In this document: piece after piece, positions 1 to 8,727 of the stretch | Layout of the letters: every line of letters begins with the position of its first letter | How positions within the stretch are numbered: the first letter of the stretch is position 1 | DNA from: Anaeromicropila herbilytica | Lineage (GTDB): Bacteria; Bacillota; Clostridia; Lachnospirales; Lachnospiraceae | Length of the DNA stretch: 64,000 bases | NCBI RefSeq assembly: GCF_016591975.1 | Contig: NZ_AP024169.1 | Coordinates: 4,661,001-4,725,000 of the forward strand | Direction: 5' to 3' | Position numbers and translations under genes: made by a program | Notes under the pieces: generated by a model | Told to the model about the DNA's origin: nothing | Seen by the model: the letters and a program-made list of their open reading frames with translations, nothing else | Database searches by the model: none

Positions 1-1669
1 TTCCTTTCATCATCTGACTACATAATAAGTCGGTATGATTAGATGGAATTACGTTCTTAGGTAATTTCCCCGAATGTCCTGTTTGATTAATTACCACGTA
101 GATATCGGTTTCCTCATAGCTTCGTTTCATAATAAAAAGATCATTGGAACTAAGAAATGTAACCAATCCATATCGCAACGCTTTCTCTGTCTTTCGAATC
201 TGTATTAGCTTCATATAGAAATTATGTACCTCAGTATCCCATTCTTCTGTATTCCAATTGAATCCCTTTCTGCAACCTGGATCATATCCCCCTGTTAATC
301 CAATCTCAGTTCCATAGTACACACATGGAGAGCCTAGATATCCAAATAGAAAAGCTGCTGCATTCATGAGACTTTGCTTATTCTCATTACACATATAAAG
401 GAATCTTTCCGTATCATGACTATCTAGTAGATTAAACATCATCTCATTCATTCTATCTGGATATTTCATTAATTGCATCATAAGTGCATCTGAGAAACCC
501 CTAGCATCAATATCGCCTTTTGCAAAATAATGAATTGCTTGATTTGTAATCGGGTAATTCATCACGGTATCGAATTGATCTCCTTGTAACCAAGGAAAAG
601 AATCATGCCAGACCTCCCCAATAATAATTAGGTCTTTATCTATTTCCTTTACCACTTTTCTGAATTCTCTCCAAAAGCAATGATCAGGTTCATCAGCCAC
701 ATCTAGTCTCCAGCCATCAATATCATACTCTTTGGTCCAGTAACGAACCACATCAAATAGATACTCCCTTACTTCCTTATTAGCTGTATTCAATCTAGGC
801 ATATATGGTACACTTGCAAACATCTCGTAATTTGGCTCCTCTTTATTAACCGGAAATTCCTTTATCAAGAACCAATCTTTATACCTTGAATTCTCACCGT
901 TTTTTATTACATCTTGAAATGGAGCAAAATGCTCACTGCAATGGTTAAATACGGCATCTAGAATAATTCGAATCCCTTTCTCATGCGCTTTCGTAACAAG
1001 CTCGCGAAAATCTTCTTTGCTTCCAAAGTGTGGATCAATCTGATAGTAATCAATCGTATCATATTTATGATTCGATATTGACTCAAAGATTGGGGTAAGA
1101 TAGATTGCATTCACCCCAAGCTCTTCTAGATAAGATAGATTGCTTGTGATTCCTTCTAGATCTCCGCCATAGAAAGACTTCGGTGTAGGATCTGATTCCC
1201 ATGGAACCGTCCTATCTGGCGAGATATCTGGATTTCCGTTCGCAAAGCGCTCCACAAATATCTGATAGAATATTGCATCACTATACCAACTTGGTTTGTG
1301 TGGAATATCCACCTCATGTGCGCTTGGGTATTGGAAGAATAAACAGTGTGCCAGGCTGTCATCGAAAGCATCTAACATTCCTGCTTCCGTATAGAAAAAA
1401 TCCTCCTCCTCTGTAATTACTTCAAAGTAATACCCTAACCGAATATCATCTTGCTGAATATTATACTGATAATAATCAAAGTATTCATCGGAACCAATCT
1501 TCTCCATCGCTCGATATGTCTTATTCGCCCAGTCAAATTTTACTCCGTAAAAGAGCCTTACCTCCTTCACATCATCCTTCGCTGTCCGAAATCGTATTCT
1601 TATATCTTTTGTTGTATATGGATATGCATAATTGCTCTTCGGGCAATGATATAGTGCTTCTCTGTTCAT
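1..1669 (-). CDS. GH13 alpha-glucan hydrolase, neopullulanase/cyclomaltodextrinase-like (3' end cut by window)
   Basis: The frame read from an ATG at 1669 stays open to base 1, so the C-terminus is missing. It encodes an alpha-amylase-superfamily enzyme expected to act in the cytoplasm on maltodextrins or cyclodextrins. The first ~120 residues form a beta-rich N-domain as in neopullulanases (GH13_20). The barrel begins near WYSDAIFYQIFVERF. The nucleophile lies in DGWRLDVADE, the acid/base in IIGEVWHD and the transition-state Asp in LLDSHDTERF. No signal peptide is seen. It follows the MalE-like gene of the malF-malG-malE run on the same strand, separated by a palindromic repeat, so it probably degrades what that transporter imports. 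The subfamily is inferred from the N-domain; alpha-amylase or maltogenic amylase specificity remains possible. Confidence 0.88.
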   Translation of the reverse strand, partial: MNREALYHCPKSNYAYPYTTKDIRIRFRTAKDDVKEVRLFYGVKFDWANKTYRAMEKIGSDEYFDYYQYNIQQDDIRLGYYFEVITEEEDFFYTEAGMLDAFDDSLAHCLFFQYPSAHEVDIPHKPSWYSDAIFYQIFVERFANGNPDISPDRTVPWESDPTPKSFYGGDLEGITSNLSYLEELGVNAIYLTPIFESISNHKYDTIDYYQIDPHFGSKEDFRELVTKAHEKGIRIILDAVFNHCSEHFAPFQDVIKNGENSRYKDWFLIKEFPVNKEEPNYEMFASVPYMPRLNTANKEVREYLFDVVRYWTKEYDIDGWRLDVADEPDHCFWREFRKVVKEIDKDLIIIGEVWHDSFPWLQGDQFDTVMNYPITNQAIHYFAKGDIDARGFSDALMMQLMKYPDRMNEMMFNLLDSHDTERFLYMCNENKQSLMNAAAFLFGYLGSPCVYYGTEIGLTGGYDPGCRKGFNWNTEEWDTEVHNFYMKLIQIRKTEKALRYGLVTFLSSNDLFIMKRSYEETDIYVVINQTGHSGKLPKNVIPSNHTDLLCSQMMKG

Positions 1670-1689
1670 GTATTCTCCTTTCTGCATTT

Positions 1690-1923
1690 GTCAAAAGTCT
1701 TTTTAACCTACAGGTGTATATTGATGTATAATTATTAATTTTGGCGTAGTCCGGCTGAAAGTAATGTTTATATTTTGTCAAGACTCAAAGTGAAAATAGA
1801 AACGTGAGTGAGTATTTTCACTTGTCCTGAGGCTTGTAAAAAATATATTACTTGAAGGAAAGGTAGCCAAAATTCATAATTATACAGCAATATACACTCA
1901 GTAACTAACTCAAGACTTTTGAC
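1690..1923. repeat. Palindromic repeat family A, copy 1
   Basis: An imperfect palindrome of about 234 bp. The ends are inverted copies: GTCAAAAGTCTT at the left, and its complement at the right. Inside these, about 35 bp arms begin GTGTATATTGATGTATAAT on the left and repeat inverted on the right around 1870-1897. Close copies lie at 19230-19460, 38137-38368 and 40615-40848. No coding frame or transposase is present. It fills the gap between the binding-protein gene and the GH13 gene. It may be a MITE-like element, and its transcript could fold as a long stem-loop. Confidence 0.85.
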
Positions 1924-1932
1924 TAACCTCTG

Positions 1933-3210
1933 CTACTCCGTTGCTAGTAGAGCTTTCCAGTTCTCAATTGTTTTCTTTCTTGCTTCCGCAGGTGATAATT
2001 TGCCATCAAATACTGCGCGGTCTATATCCTGCATGATAGACCAAAAATATGACATTCTAGGTACACTAGGCATTGGTACTGAGTTCTCAAACTGTTTAAC
2101 AAAGGCTGGAAGATATGGATCTTCAGCTAATCCCTCTACATTATCAATGTTACTAATAGTAGTAATTCCATCATATTCTTTGTATAGGATACTTGCACCC
2201 TCATCACTTATTAAGAAATGAGCAAATAACTCAGAAGCGATTGGATATTTCGTAAAGGTTGAAATATAGGCACATTGTACTCCCGCAAATGGTCTTAAAG
2301 GTTTTCCTTGATAAGTAGGTAACGTTGTGATACCAAAGTTCATACCACTTTTCTTAATCTGTGATACATCCCAAGGGCCTGAGACATAATATGCTACCTT
2401 TCCTTCCATAAAACTAGCCTTTACAGAACTCTTATTACTAAGATCAGCTGCGGATATTGGCATTATGTCATGTAATGAAGCTACAACTTCTAACCCTTTT
2501 TCGAATTCATCTGTATCGAATCCTGGTTCATCTTCATTATCACCCTTTGGTCCAAATAGTTGGAACCCTTGTGATGCAAGGAATGGATATTCATTATATG
2601 CATCTCCAATTGGGCATAAGAAGTTGAATATATTATTCTTAGGATCATTAAAAGTTTTAGCACCCTCGATAATCTCTTCAAATGTCGTTGCTGGGGTCTT
2701 CACTAAATCTTTATTGTAGAATAAACAATTTACTTCAATTGATACTGGTATACCGTACATTTTTCCGTCATTCATTACTGTATTAATACCAGACTCTGGT
2801 ATCTTACTCTTAACATCGTTCGCAACTACGTCTTCTAATTGCATAAATACTCCTGATGATAATCCTTTTTGGAAATTATCATGTGAGGTAACAAATACGT
2901 CCGCGCCTTCCCCGGATGGACCACTTAATGCAATCTTATCTACAGTACCCATCCCTTCTTGAGCAACAGACACAGATATACCATATTTTTCTTTAAAAGC
3001 TTTTGCTATTGCCTCACCATATTCCTTATTACCAGTCCAGAACACTAATTTTGCGCCCTTCTCTGGAACCATCTCATCCACTGTCGCAGCACCACTTCCA
3101 GTAAATACTTCTTCCTCTTTTGGAAGCTTCTTTTTACAACCAATTAAACTACTAATCATTACAAGAATAATGAATAATGCAAGTACTTTCTTACTCCAAT
3201 TTTTTTTCAT
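1933..3210 (-). CDS. Maltodextrin-type ABC transporter solute-binding lipoprotein (MalE-like)
   Basis: A 425-residue extracellular sugar-binding protein of SBP family 1. A charged N-terminus and hydrophobic stretch end in lipobox LIGC with Cys25 as the lipidation site, so the mature protein should be anchored outside the membrane. The mature part resembles MalE/CymE proteins (for example the region FWTGNKEYGEAIAKAFKEKY near the N-terminus and GPWDVSQIKKSGMNFGITTL later). It lies downstream of malF and malG rather than in the usual first position, and 141 bp separate it from malG. The adjacent GH13 enzyme suggests maltodextrins or cyclodextrins as ligand, which is inference. No ATPase gene is present locally. 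Confidence 0.9.
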   Translation of the reverse strand: MKKNWSKKVLALFIILVMISSLIGCKKKLPKEEEVFTGSGAATVDEMVPEKGAKLVFWTGNKEYGEAIAKAFKEKYGISVSVAQEGMGTVDKIALSGPSGEGADVFVTSHDNFQKGLSSGVFMQLEDVVANDVKSKIPESGINTVMNDGKMYGIPVSIEVNCLFYNKDLVKTPATTFEEIIEGAKTFNDPKNNIFNFLCPIGDAYNEYPFLASQGFQLFGPKGDNEDEPGFDTDEFEKGLEVVASLHDIMPISAADLSNKSSVKASFMEGKVAYYVSGPWDVSQIKKSGMNFGITTLPTYQGKPLRPFAGVQCAYISTFTKYPIASELFAHFLISDEGASILYKEYDGITTISNIDNVEGLAEDPYLPAFVKQFENSVPMPSVPRMSYFWSIMQDIDRAVFDGKLSPAEARKKTIENWKALLATE

Positions 3211-3241
3211 AAACCCATCCTCTTTTTCATTTTTTATTTAC

Positions 3242-3300
3242 TGGTTAGGGCATCAAATATCTTGTTTTAGTACTAGAAAAATTTTGACATCCTAATCATT
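3242..3300 (-). other. Inverted repeat between malG and malE
   Basis: In the malG-malE gap the segment GGTTAGGGCATCAAA pairs imperfectly with TTTGACATCCTAATC about 45 bases away, allowing G-U pairs in the minus-strand RNA. No T-run follows it. It could protect or separate the malE message, but may be incidental. Confidence 0.35.
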
Positions 3301-3351
3301 TGCTCAAACTCCCCAGCCAATATTTATTGCATACTCAAACATCTCTTTAAA

Positions 3352-4179
3352 TTACTCCTTAGAAGCTCCTGCAACAATTCCTTGCACCAAAAACTTCTGA
3401 AATAGTAGATACATAATTGTAATTGGCACTGCAACAAGAACTGCACCAGCTGCAAATAAAGTAAAGTTTGCATTCTGATCATTCGATATCATGGAATATA
3501 AACCAACCGCTACTGTTTTGTTCTTATTACCAGTTAATAATAGGTTTGGAATGATGTAATCCATCCATGGCATCATAAACTGTGATACTGCACAGTATAC
3601 GATAATCGGTTTTGACATTGGTACGATAATCTTCAAGAATGTATTGATTCTACTGCTTCCATCAATATAAGCTGCTTCATCAAGAGAACTAGGAATACCA
3701 TCAATGTATCCTTTTACAAGCCATACATTATAAGGAATTGCACCTGCAGCATAAAGTATAACTAATGCCAATGGTTGATTCACAAGATTGAATACCACAT
3801 AGAGTGTATATACTGCAGTCATGGATAGAAAGCTTGGGAACATAGATAGCACTAACAAGGTAAGTAGTCCGGTTTTCTTTCCTTTAAATTTGAATCTTGA
3901 TAGGATCCAAGCTGTAACAAGTATTAACACTACTGAGATAGTCGCATTTAAAAGTGCAATAAATAAACTATTCACGAACCAATTTCCAAAGTCAGTCTCT
4001 TGAAATAACTTCGTATAATTTTCTAATGTCAATTCTTTCGGTATAAAGCTTGCTGTAGATAAGTTCTGCCCCTTGTTAAAAGAAGACATTACGATCCATA
4101 TAACGGGTATAAGTACTAGAATTGTAACCAGCATTAATTCTGCATTTACTAATATTACTTTCAAACGTCTTTTCCACAT
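3352..4179 (-). CDS. Maltose-type ABC transporter permease, MalG-like
   Basis: A 275-residue inner-membrane permease of the MalG family with about six transmembrane segments. The cytoplasmic EAA loop that docks on the ATPase reads EAAYIDGSSRINTFLKIIVP. The N-terminal helix is followed by a periplasm-type loop as in MalG. The ATG at 4179 has a strong site, GGAGGTG, lying inside the end of malF, and only three bases separate it from the malF stop, so the two are translationally linked. The length is normal for the family. It works with the MalF-like permease and the binding protein; the ATPase must come from elsewhere, most likely the MsmK gene at 11824-12936. Confidence 0.92.
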   Translation of the reverse strand: MWKRRLKVILVNAELMLVTILVLIPVIWIVMSSFNKGQNLSTASFIPKELTLENYTKLFQETDFGNWFVNSLFIALLNATISVVLILVTAWILSRFKFKGKKTGLLTLLVLSMFPSFLSMTAVYTLYVVFNLVNQPLALVILYAAGAIPYNVWLVKGYIDGIPSSLDEAAYIDGSSRINTFLKIIVPMSKPIIVYCAVSQFMMPWMDYIIPNLLLTGNKNKTVAVGLYSMISNDQNANFTLFAAGAVLVAVPITIMYLLFQKFLVQGIVAGASKE

Positions 4180-4182
4180 GCC

Positions 4183-5529
4183 TTACACCTCCTTGAATGC
4201 TTGAGTTCGTCTAAAGTTCCATATTGATACTCCAGCAATCATTATAAATATCATAATATTCATGACAGCTGCCATATCATATAACTTCTGATCTAAGGTC
4301 AACTTATAGATCCATGAAATCAAGATATCGGTATCTCCAGCAAATTGATAATTAGTATTGACAGGACCTCCATTGGTTAGGAAGTAGATAATTCCAAATC
4401 CGTTGAAATTACCTGCAAGATTCATAACAATTAGTGGTGCGGTAGCTCTTAATACAAGCGGTAATGTAATATACCTGAATATCTTAAATCCTCCACCTCC
4501 ATCAATCTCTGCTGCTTCGTATAAGCTCTTATCAATATTAGATAGAATCCCCTGAATCATTATCATGAACATCGGGAATCCCAGCCATAGGTTTACTACT
4601 AGAATGGTTACCTTTGCAATAAATGGATCCGATAGAAAGGCAATTCTATGATCGGTCAAACCTAGATCCATGAGTAACTTGCTAACTGGACCAAACTGTC
4701 CATTTAAAAGGTTACGAAATACTAATAATGATATTAACTGTGGTATTGCCCAAGGCAAAATCATCATTCCTCGATAAAAGGTCTTACATTTGGTATACTT
4801 ACTATTCAATAGGATTGCTTGCAACATCCCAAAGAAGAAGGTTGAAAATGTTGCTAACACTGCCCATACAACAGTCCATCTAAGTACCAAGAAAAATGTA
4901 CTTGACCATATTGGAATCTGGAATAACTTCTTAAAATTATCAAATCCAACCCATTTCACGAGATTACCAGGTGGTAAGTGATTTGCGTTATAATTTGTAA
5001 ATGCTGTTAATATAGCAAAGATAATAGGCATAATAACTATAAATGTAATGTATATAACAATGGGAACTAATATTATGTAAGCAAAGAATCTTGAATATGT
5101 ACTTTTAAAATATTCTTTCGTCGTTGGGCAATGTCCTGTTTCATCTAATAATCTACCTGTCTTATATGCATCATATAGATTGAATATGTTGATACCACCT
5201 ACTACAATGAGTACTAATATTGCAATAATACCTGTAATCATTAACATTGTTGAGTGATCACCATTGATGCCACCTTCTCTTTCACCTAGGGTAACCAATC
5301 CCCAGATTCCTTTTGTAAAAAAACCTCCATGCAGGCGAAATGAAAAATGTTGTATCTGTCCTGATAATGCTTCTAACCAATACCCAGTAAACAATTCCGT
5401 TCCTATAAAAATTAGTTGAAATACAAAAAGGAGTAATCCTTTTATTCGCTGTTTACACACAAAGAATTGGCCAGAACCCCATATGATTATGGAGCATAGT
5501 AAACTTATGATACGCTTCCTTTTATTCAC
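4183..5529 (-). CDS. Maltose-type ABC transporter permease, MalF-like
   Basis: A 448-residue MalF-type permease. The C-terminal ~290 residues hold six transmembrane segments and the EAA loop EAAEIDGGGGFKIFRYITLP. The first ~130 residues carry extra hydrophobic segments and a short loop, giving a longer N-terminus than simple sugar permeases; this extension is common in Gram-positive MalF proteins. It is the first gene of the malF-malG-malE-GH13 run and lies behind a plausible sigma-A promoter at 5604-5632. It partners with the downstream MalG-like protein to form the sugar channel. Family assignment is firm; the substrate is inferred from the neighbouring GH13 enzyme. Confidence 0.92.
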   Translation of the reverse strand: MNKRKRIISLLCSIIIWGSGQFFVCKQRIKGLLLFVFQLIFIGTELFTGYWLEALSGQIQHFSFRLHGGFFTKGIWGLVTLGEREGGINGDHSTMLMITGIIAILVLIVVGGINIFNLYDAYKTGRLLDETGHCPTTKEYFKSTYSRFFAYIILVPIVIYITFIVIMPIIFAILTAFTNYNANHLPPGNLVKWVGFDNFKKLFQIPIWSSTFFLVLRWTVVWAVLATFSTFFFGMLQAILLNSKYTKCKTFYRGMMILPWAIPQLISLLVFRNLLNGQFGPVSKLLMDLGLTDHRIAFLSDPFIAKVTILVVNLWLGFPMFMIMIQGILSNIDKSLYEAAEIDGGGGFKIFRYITLPLVLRATAPLIVMNLAGNFNGFGIIYFLTNGGPVNTNYQFAGDTDILISWIYKLTLDQKLYDMAAVMNIMIFIMIAGVSIWNFRRTQAFKEV

Positions 5530-5603
5530 TTTTTAATCGTCCTTTCTCCTTGCTGTTTTTGTTACCTTCTAGGTGATTACCATTCATTCCCATCTATGAT
5601 TCT

Positions 5604-5632
5604 ATACTACTTCATCATACGCATATCGTCAA
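5604..5632 (-). promoter_or_regulatory. Candidate promoter of the malF operon
   Basis: On the minus strand TTGACG is followed after 17 bases by TAGTAT, about 75 bp upstream of the malF start. The fit to the sigma-A consensus is five of six for the -35 and four of six for the -10. The rest of 5530-5820 is AT-rich with no gene seen. Confidence 0.45.
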
Positions 5633-5821
5633 GTATAATTGCACGAAAATATGTACAAATATTTAGTTTTTTTATGCAATATTACCTATGGATTTTACTT
5701 AAAAAAATTTATTAAGTAGCAATCCGAACCTTCTAAACCTTGTATATTCAACACTTTTTCATTGAATTACTTAATTTTCAGGTTAAGTACATACTTAAAA
5801 GAATACTGAAGTATATTAAAA

Positions 5822-5897
5822 AAGAGCCATCACATTCACTATATCTGTATGGATGCCTCATTCCATTTAACAGAGATAGTTCCTGTGATAGCTCTTA
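5822..5897 (-). terminator. Terminator after ctpA
   Basis: A long stem-loop: AAGAGCCATCACA pairs with TGTGATAGCTCTT, with further internal pairing. On the minus strand the stem is followed by GGCTCTTTTTT, as in an intrinsic terminator. It lies about 55 bp beyond the ctpA stop codon and upstream of malF. Confidence 0.8.
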
Positions 5898-5950
5898 TTC
5901 TATTTTGATATAAAAAGTTTACTTTTTGACTACCAAGCAAAGAATTTTAA

Positions 5951-7195
5951 TTATTTATTTATCTTTTTCATAATGACTTCAATTGCCTTTTGTAATTGAT
6001 TATCTTCTGATTTTTGGATAACAACTTTTTGTAGTAATTTCTTATCTAACTCTACTTTAACATCTGGATCAATACCAGTTCCATGAATATTTCTTCCCTT
6101 TGGTGTGTAGTATTTTGACACTGTAATCTTTACTGCAGTATCGTCACCTAGCGGCATTACTTGTTGAACAATACCCTTACCAAAGCTTGTGGTACCAATA
6201 AGAGTTCCAACTCCATAGTCTTGGATTGCACCAGCAAATATCTCAGATGCACTCGCACTATTACCATTAATCAATACTACTAATGGTTTATTAAAATCTT
6301 CTTTACCATCTGAATAATATTTTTCTTTTTCACCATATTTATCTTGTGTATATACTACAATACCCTTTGGAAGCATACGATCTAACATCTTTACAACAAT
6401 ATCAAGTAAACCACCTGGGTTATCTCTTAAATCTACAATAAGGCCTTTTTGACCTTGCTTATCTAAATGATTTACAGCTGAAATAAATTGGTCTGCTGTT
6501 ACTTCCTCAAATTCAGATACTTTGATGTATCCAATCTTATTATCTAGCATTTCAGATTCAATGGTTGGGACTTCAATCTTCTTACGCTCAACGGTAAATT
6601 TCAAAGGCTCCGTTTCATTTTTTCTTATAACGGTGATATCAACTGTAGTGCCTTCATCACCTTTCATTTCGCTTACAACTTTGCTTAAGTCTTCGCCCGT
6701 AACTTCTTTACCGTTTACCTTTGAGATTATATCTCCTGGTAGAATTCCTGCTTTATATGCTGGACCAGTTTCAAATGGTTTTACAATTGTAATAATACCT
6801 GTCTTAGCATCTTGACTTACAGTTGCTCCGATGCCACAGTATACACCACTAGATGACTCCATCAAAGCAGCGAATTCATCCTTTGTATAATAAACAGAAT
6901 ATGGATCACCTAAGCTAGCCATAAGCCCTTTATATATACCATCTGGATAGATGCTACTATCTACATCTTTTAAATAATACTGTTTTATTAAACCTTCTAA
7001 TTTACTAAGCTTATTATTAATTGCTGCTTGATCTGGAATTACATCACCTGATGTTGAATCGGTAACTGTAGTCGAATTATTCGCCGTTACCCTACTTGGT
7101 TCACCCTTATTTATGTAGATAGTTAATGCTATCGTAACGATGAATACAGAAGCTGCAAGGCCAGTGATAAGTCCTGGCAAAAATTTATTCTTCAT
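5951..7195 (-). CDS. ctpA: S41 carboxy-terminal processing protease, CtpA
   Basis: A 414-residue membrane-anchored serine protease of family S41. An N-terminal membrane helix (residues ~8-28) is followed by a Ser/Thr-rich linker, a PDZ domain at ~115-200 (CGIGATVSQD onward) and the S41 core. The likely catalytic dyad is Ser315 in NGNSASASEIF and Lys340 in TSFGKG, 25 residues apart as in Tsp/Prc. The ATG at 7195 has the ribosome site AAGGAG six bases upstream. It is the last gene of the ftsE-ftsX-M23 hydrolase-ctpA run. Such proteases trim exported proteins and cell-wall hydrolases, so a role in controlling the adjacent hydrolase is plausible but not shown by sequence. Confidence 0.93.
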   Translation of the reverse strand: MKNKFLPGLITGLAASVFIVTIALTIYINKGEPSRVTANNSTTVTDSTSGDVIPDQAAINNKLSKLEGLIKQYYLKDVDSSIYPDGIYKGLMASLGDPYSVYYTKDEFAALMESSSGVYCGIGATVSQDAKTGIITIVKPFETGPAYKAGILPGDIISKVNGKEVTGEDLSKVVSEMKGDEGTTVDITVIRKNETEPLKFTVERKKIEVPTIESEMLDNKIGYIKVSEFEEVTADQFISAVNHLDKQGQKGLIVDLRDNPGGLLDIVVKMLDRMLPKGIVVYTQDKYGEKEKYYSDGKEDFNKPLVVLINGNSASASEIFAGAIQDYGVGTLIGTTSFGKGIVQQVMPLGDDTAVKITVSKYYTPKGRNIHGTGIDPDVKVELDKKLLQKVVIQKSEDNQLQKAIEVIMKKINK

Positions 7196-7300
7196 AATAT
7201 ACTCCTTCGGTTAAGTCTCTTATATTATATGTTCCAAGTTCTAGTTTTATCCGATAATAGTGTGAAATATACATAATTTTCACACCCCTTGATTTTAAAA

Positions 7301-8578
7301 TTATGGACTTACATAATTTAAAGGATTTACATAAGTACCATTAACAGAAATACCAAAGTGTAAATGTGATCCTGTTGAATATCCTGTTGAACCTACCTTA
7401 GCGATGACTTGTCCTTTACTTACGGATTGTCCAACACTTACTAATAGTTGAGATGCATGCATATATACGGTATAAATACCACTTCCATGACTGATCATAA
7501 CATAATTACCTGCTGATCCACTATATGTAGCAATTAACACGGTTCCACTATTGGATGCTACTATGTTGCTTCCTGTTGGGGCTCCGATATCAATTCCTTT
7601 ATGATAAGTACTTGCACCTGCTGTTGGTTGAGCTCGATATCCAAAAGAAGATGTAATTCTACTACTACTTGGTACAGGCCATATAAAACCTGTTGCAGAT
7701 GGAGTCACATTACTACTTGAATCAGAATCGTTATCTGCACTATTATTATTTGAACTATTATTCGCAGCTTGTTGCTCTCTTGCTTTTCTCTCGGCCTCTG
7801 CTTTTCTTGCTTCCTCCGCTTTTCTTGCAGCTTCTGCTCTTCGAATTTCTTCTTGAACAAGATCTTCAATTACATTTTCTTGTTTATCAATCTCATTGTC
7901 ATAATTCTCTACAACATCCTTTGATTTACTAATGTTCGCATTATACTTTGCCAACTCAACCGCTTGTGTATCTGCAAGTTTTTTCACTGTGCTTTTCTCA
8001 TACTCAGCTTCTTCTGTCAGTCCTTGCAATTTTGTTAGATTTGTTTTTAGATCAGTTTCCTTGGTTGCAATAGACTTCTTGGTAGCTTTATAATCGTTTA
8101 ATAGATTCGAATCGTATTCTGATATTTTAGATACATATTCTGCTCTATTTAATAAGTCTGCTATATCTTCTGAATTAAGTAGAACCTCTAAATAATCTTG
8201 GTTACCATTCTCGTACATGTACTTAATTCTTTTCTTCATCGTCAGATATTGTTTCTGCTCTGTTTTCTTTGCTTCTTCTAACTCTTTTCTAGTCTCAACT
8301 AGATTTACATTTACGGTACTAATCTGACTATTTAAATTATCGATTTCACCATTCAATTCATTCATCTGTGTATCCAACTTATGAATGTAGGTAACGATAT
8401 CTCCTTTTTCTTTCTCTAGCTGCGCAATTTTCTCTTCAGTATTTTTCTTTTTCTTCTCTAATGCAGCTTTCTGATCTTTAGCATCCTGTATAGAATTGGC
8501 ATAAGATGTGAAAGTGAAAGACGACAATGTGACAGCTATAATTACAATACTAAGTATTCTTCGAGTCCAAGTTTTCAT
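7301..8578 (-). CDS. Secreted coiled-coil M23 peptidoglycan hydrolase, PcsB/EnvC-like
   Basis: A 425-residue secreted hydrolase. The signal peptide ends near residue 27 (SYANS). Residues ~28-240 are a long coiled coil, ~245-265 a charged Ala/Glu/Arg tract, ~266-292 an Asn/Ser/Asp-rich linker, and ~300-425 an M23 (LytM) endopeptidase. The zinc ligands H326 and D330 in HKGIDIGAP and H405/H407 in SHLHFG are intact, so the domain should be active, unlike EnvC itself. It sits directly after ftsEX, the arrangement known for PcsB/EnvC-type proteins whose coiled coil is gripped by the extracellular part of FtsX. The likely role is septal peptidoglycan splitting during cell separation. Confidence 0.92.
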   Translation of the reverse strand: MKTWTRRILSIVIIAVTLSSFTFTSYANSIQDAKDQKAALEKKKKNTEEKIAQLEKEKGDIVTYIHKLDTQMNELNGEIDNLNSQISTVNVNLVETRKELEEAKKTEQKQYLTMKKRIKYMYENGNQDYLEVLLNSEDIADLLNRAEYVSKISEYDSNLLNDYKATKKSIATKETDLKTNLTKLQGLTEEAEYEKSTVKKLADTQAVELAKYNANISKSKDVVENYDNEIDKQENVIEDLVQEEIRRAEAARKAEEARKAEAERKAREQQAANNSSNNNSADNDSDSSSNVTPSATGFIWPVPSSSRITSSFGYRAQPTAGASTYHKGIDIGAPTGSNIVASNSGTVLIATYSGSAGNYVMISHGSGIYTVYMHASQLLVSVGQSVSKGQVIAKVGSTGYSTGSHLHFGISVNGTYVNPLNYVSP

Positions 8579-8604
8579 AAGGTTCTCCTTTCAAAACAAA
8601 GAGT

Positions 8605-8705
8605 TTAAGGTAATTGCAAAACTAATTACTTCGTTAAATTTAAGATAGAATTGATTCATTTCTATCTTAAATAGTGAAAATAATGGAGTCTCGCAATTAC
8701 CTTAA
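8605..8705 (-). other. Long imperfect palindrome between ftsX and the M23 hydrolase gene
   Basis: The outer arms TTAAGGTAATTGC and GCAATTACCTTAA frame an inner hairpin, ATTTAAGATAGAA with TTCTATCTTAAAT. The whole gap can therefore fold back over about 50 bp per arm. There is no T-run on the minus strand, so it is more likely an RNA-stability or expression-tuning element than a terminator. It does not match repeat families A-C. Confidence 0.6.
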
Positions 8706-8727
8706 TCTACAGCACAATCGTAGTTCT

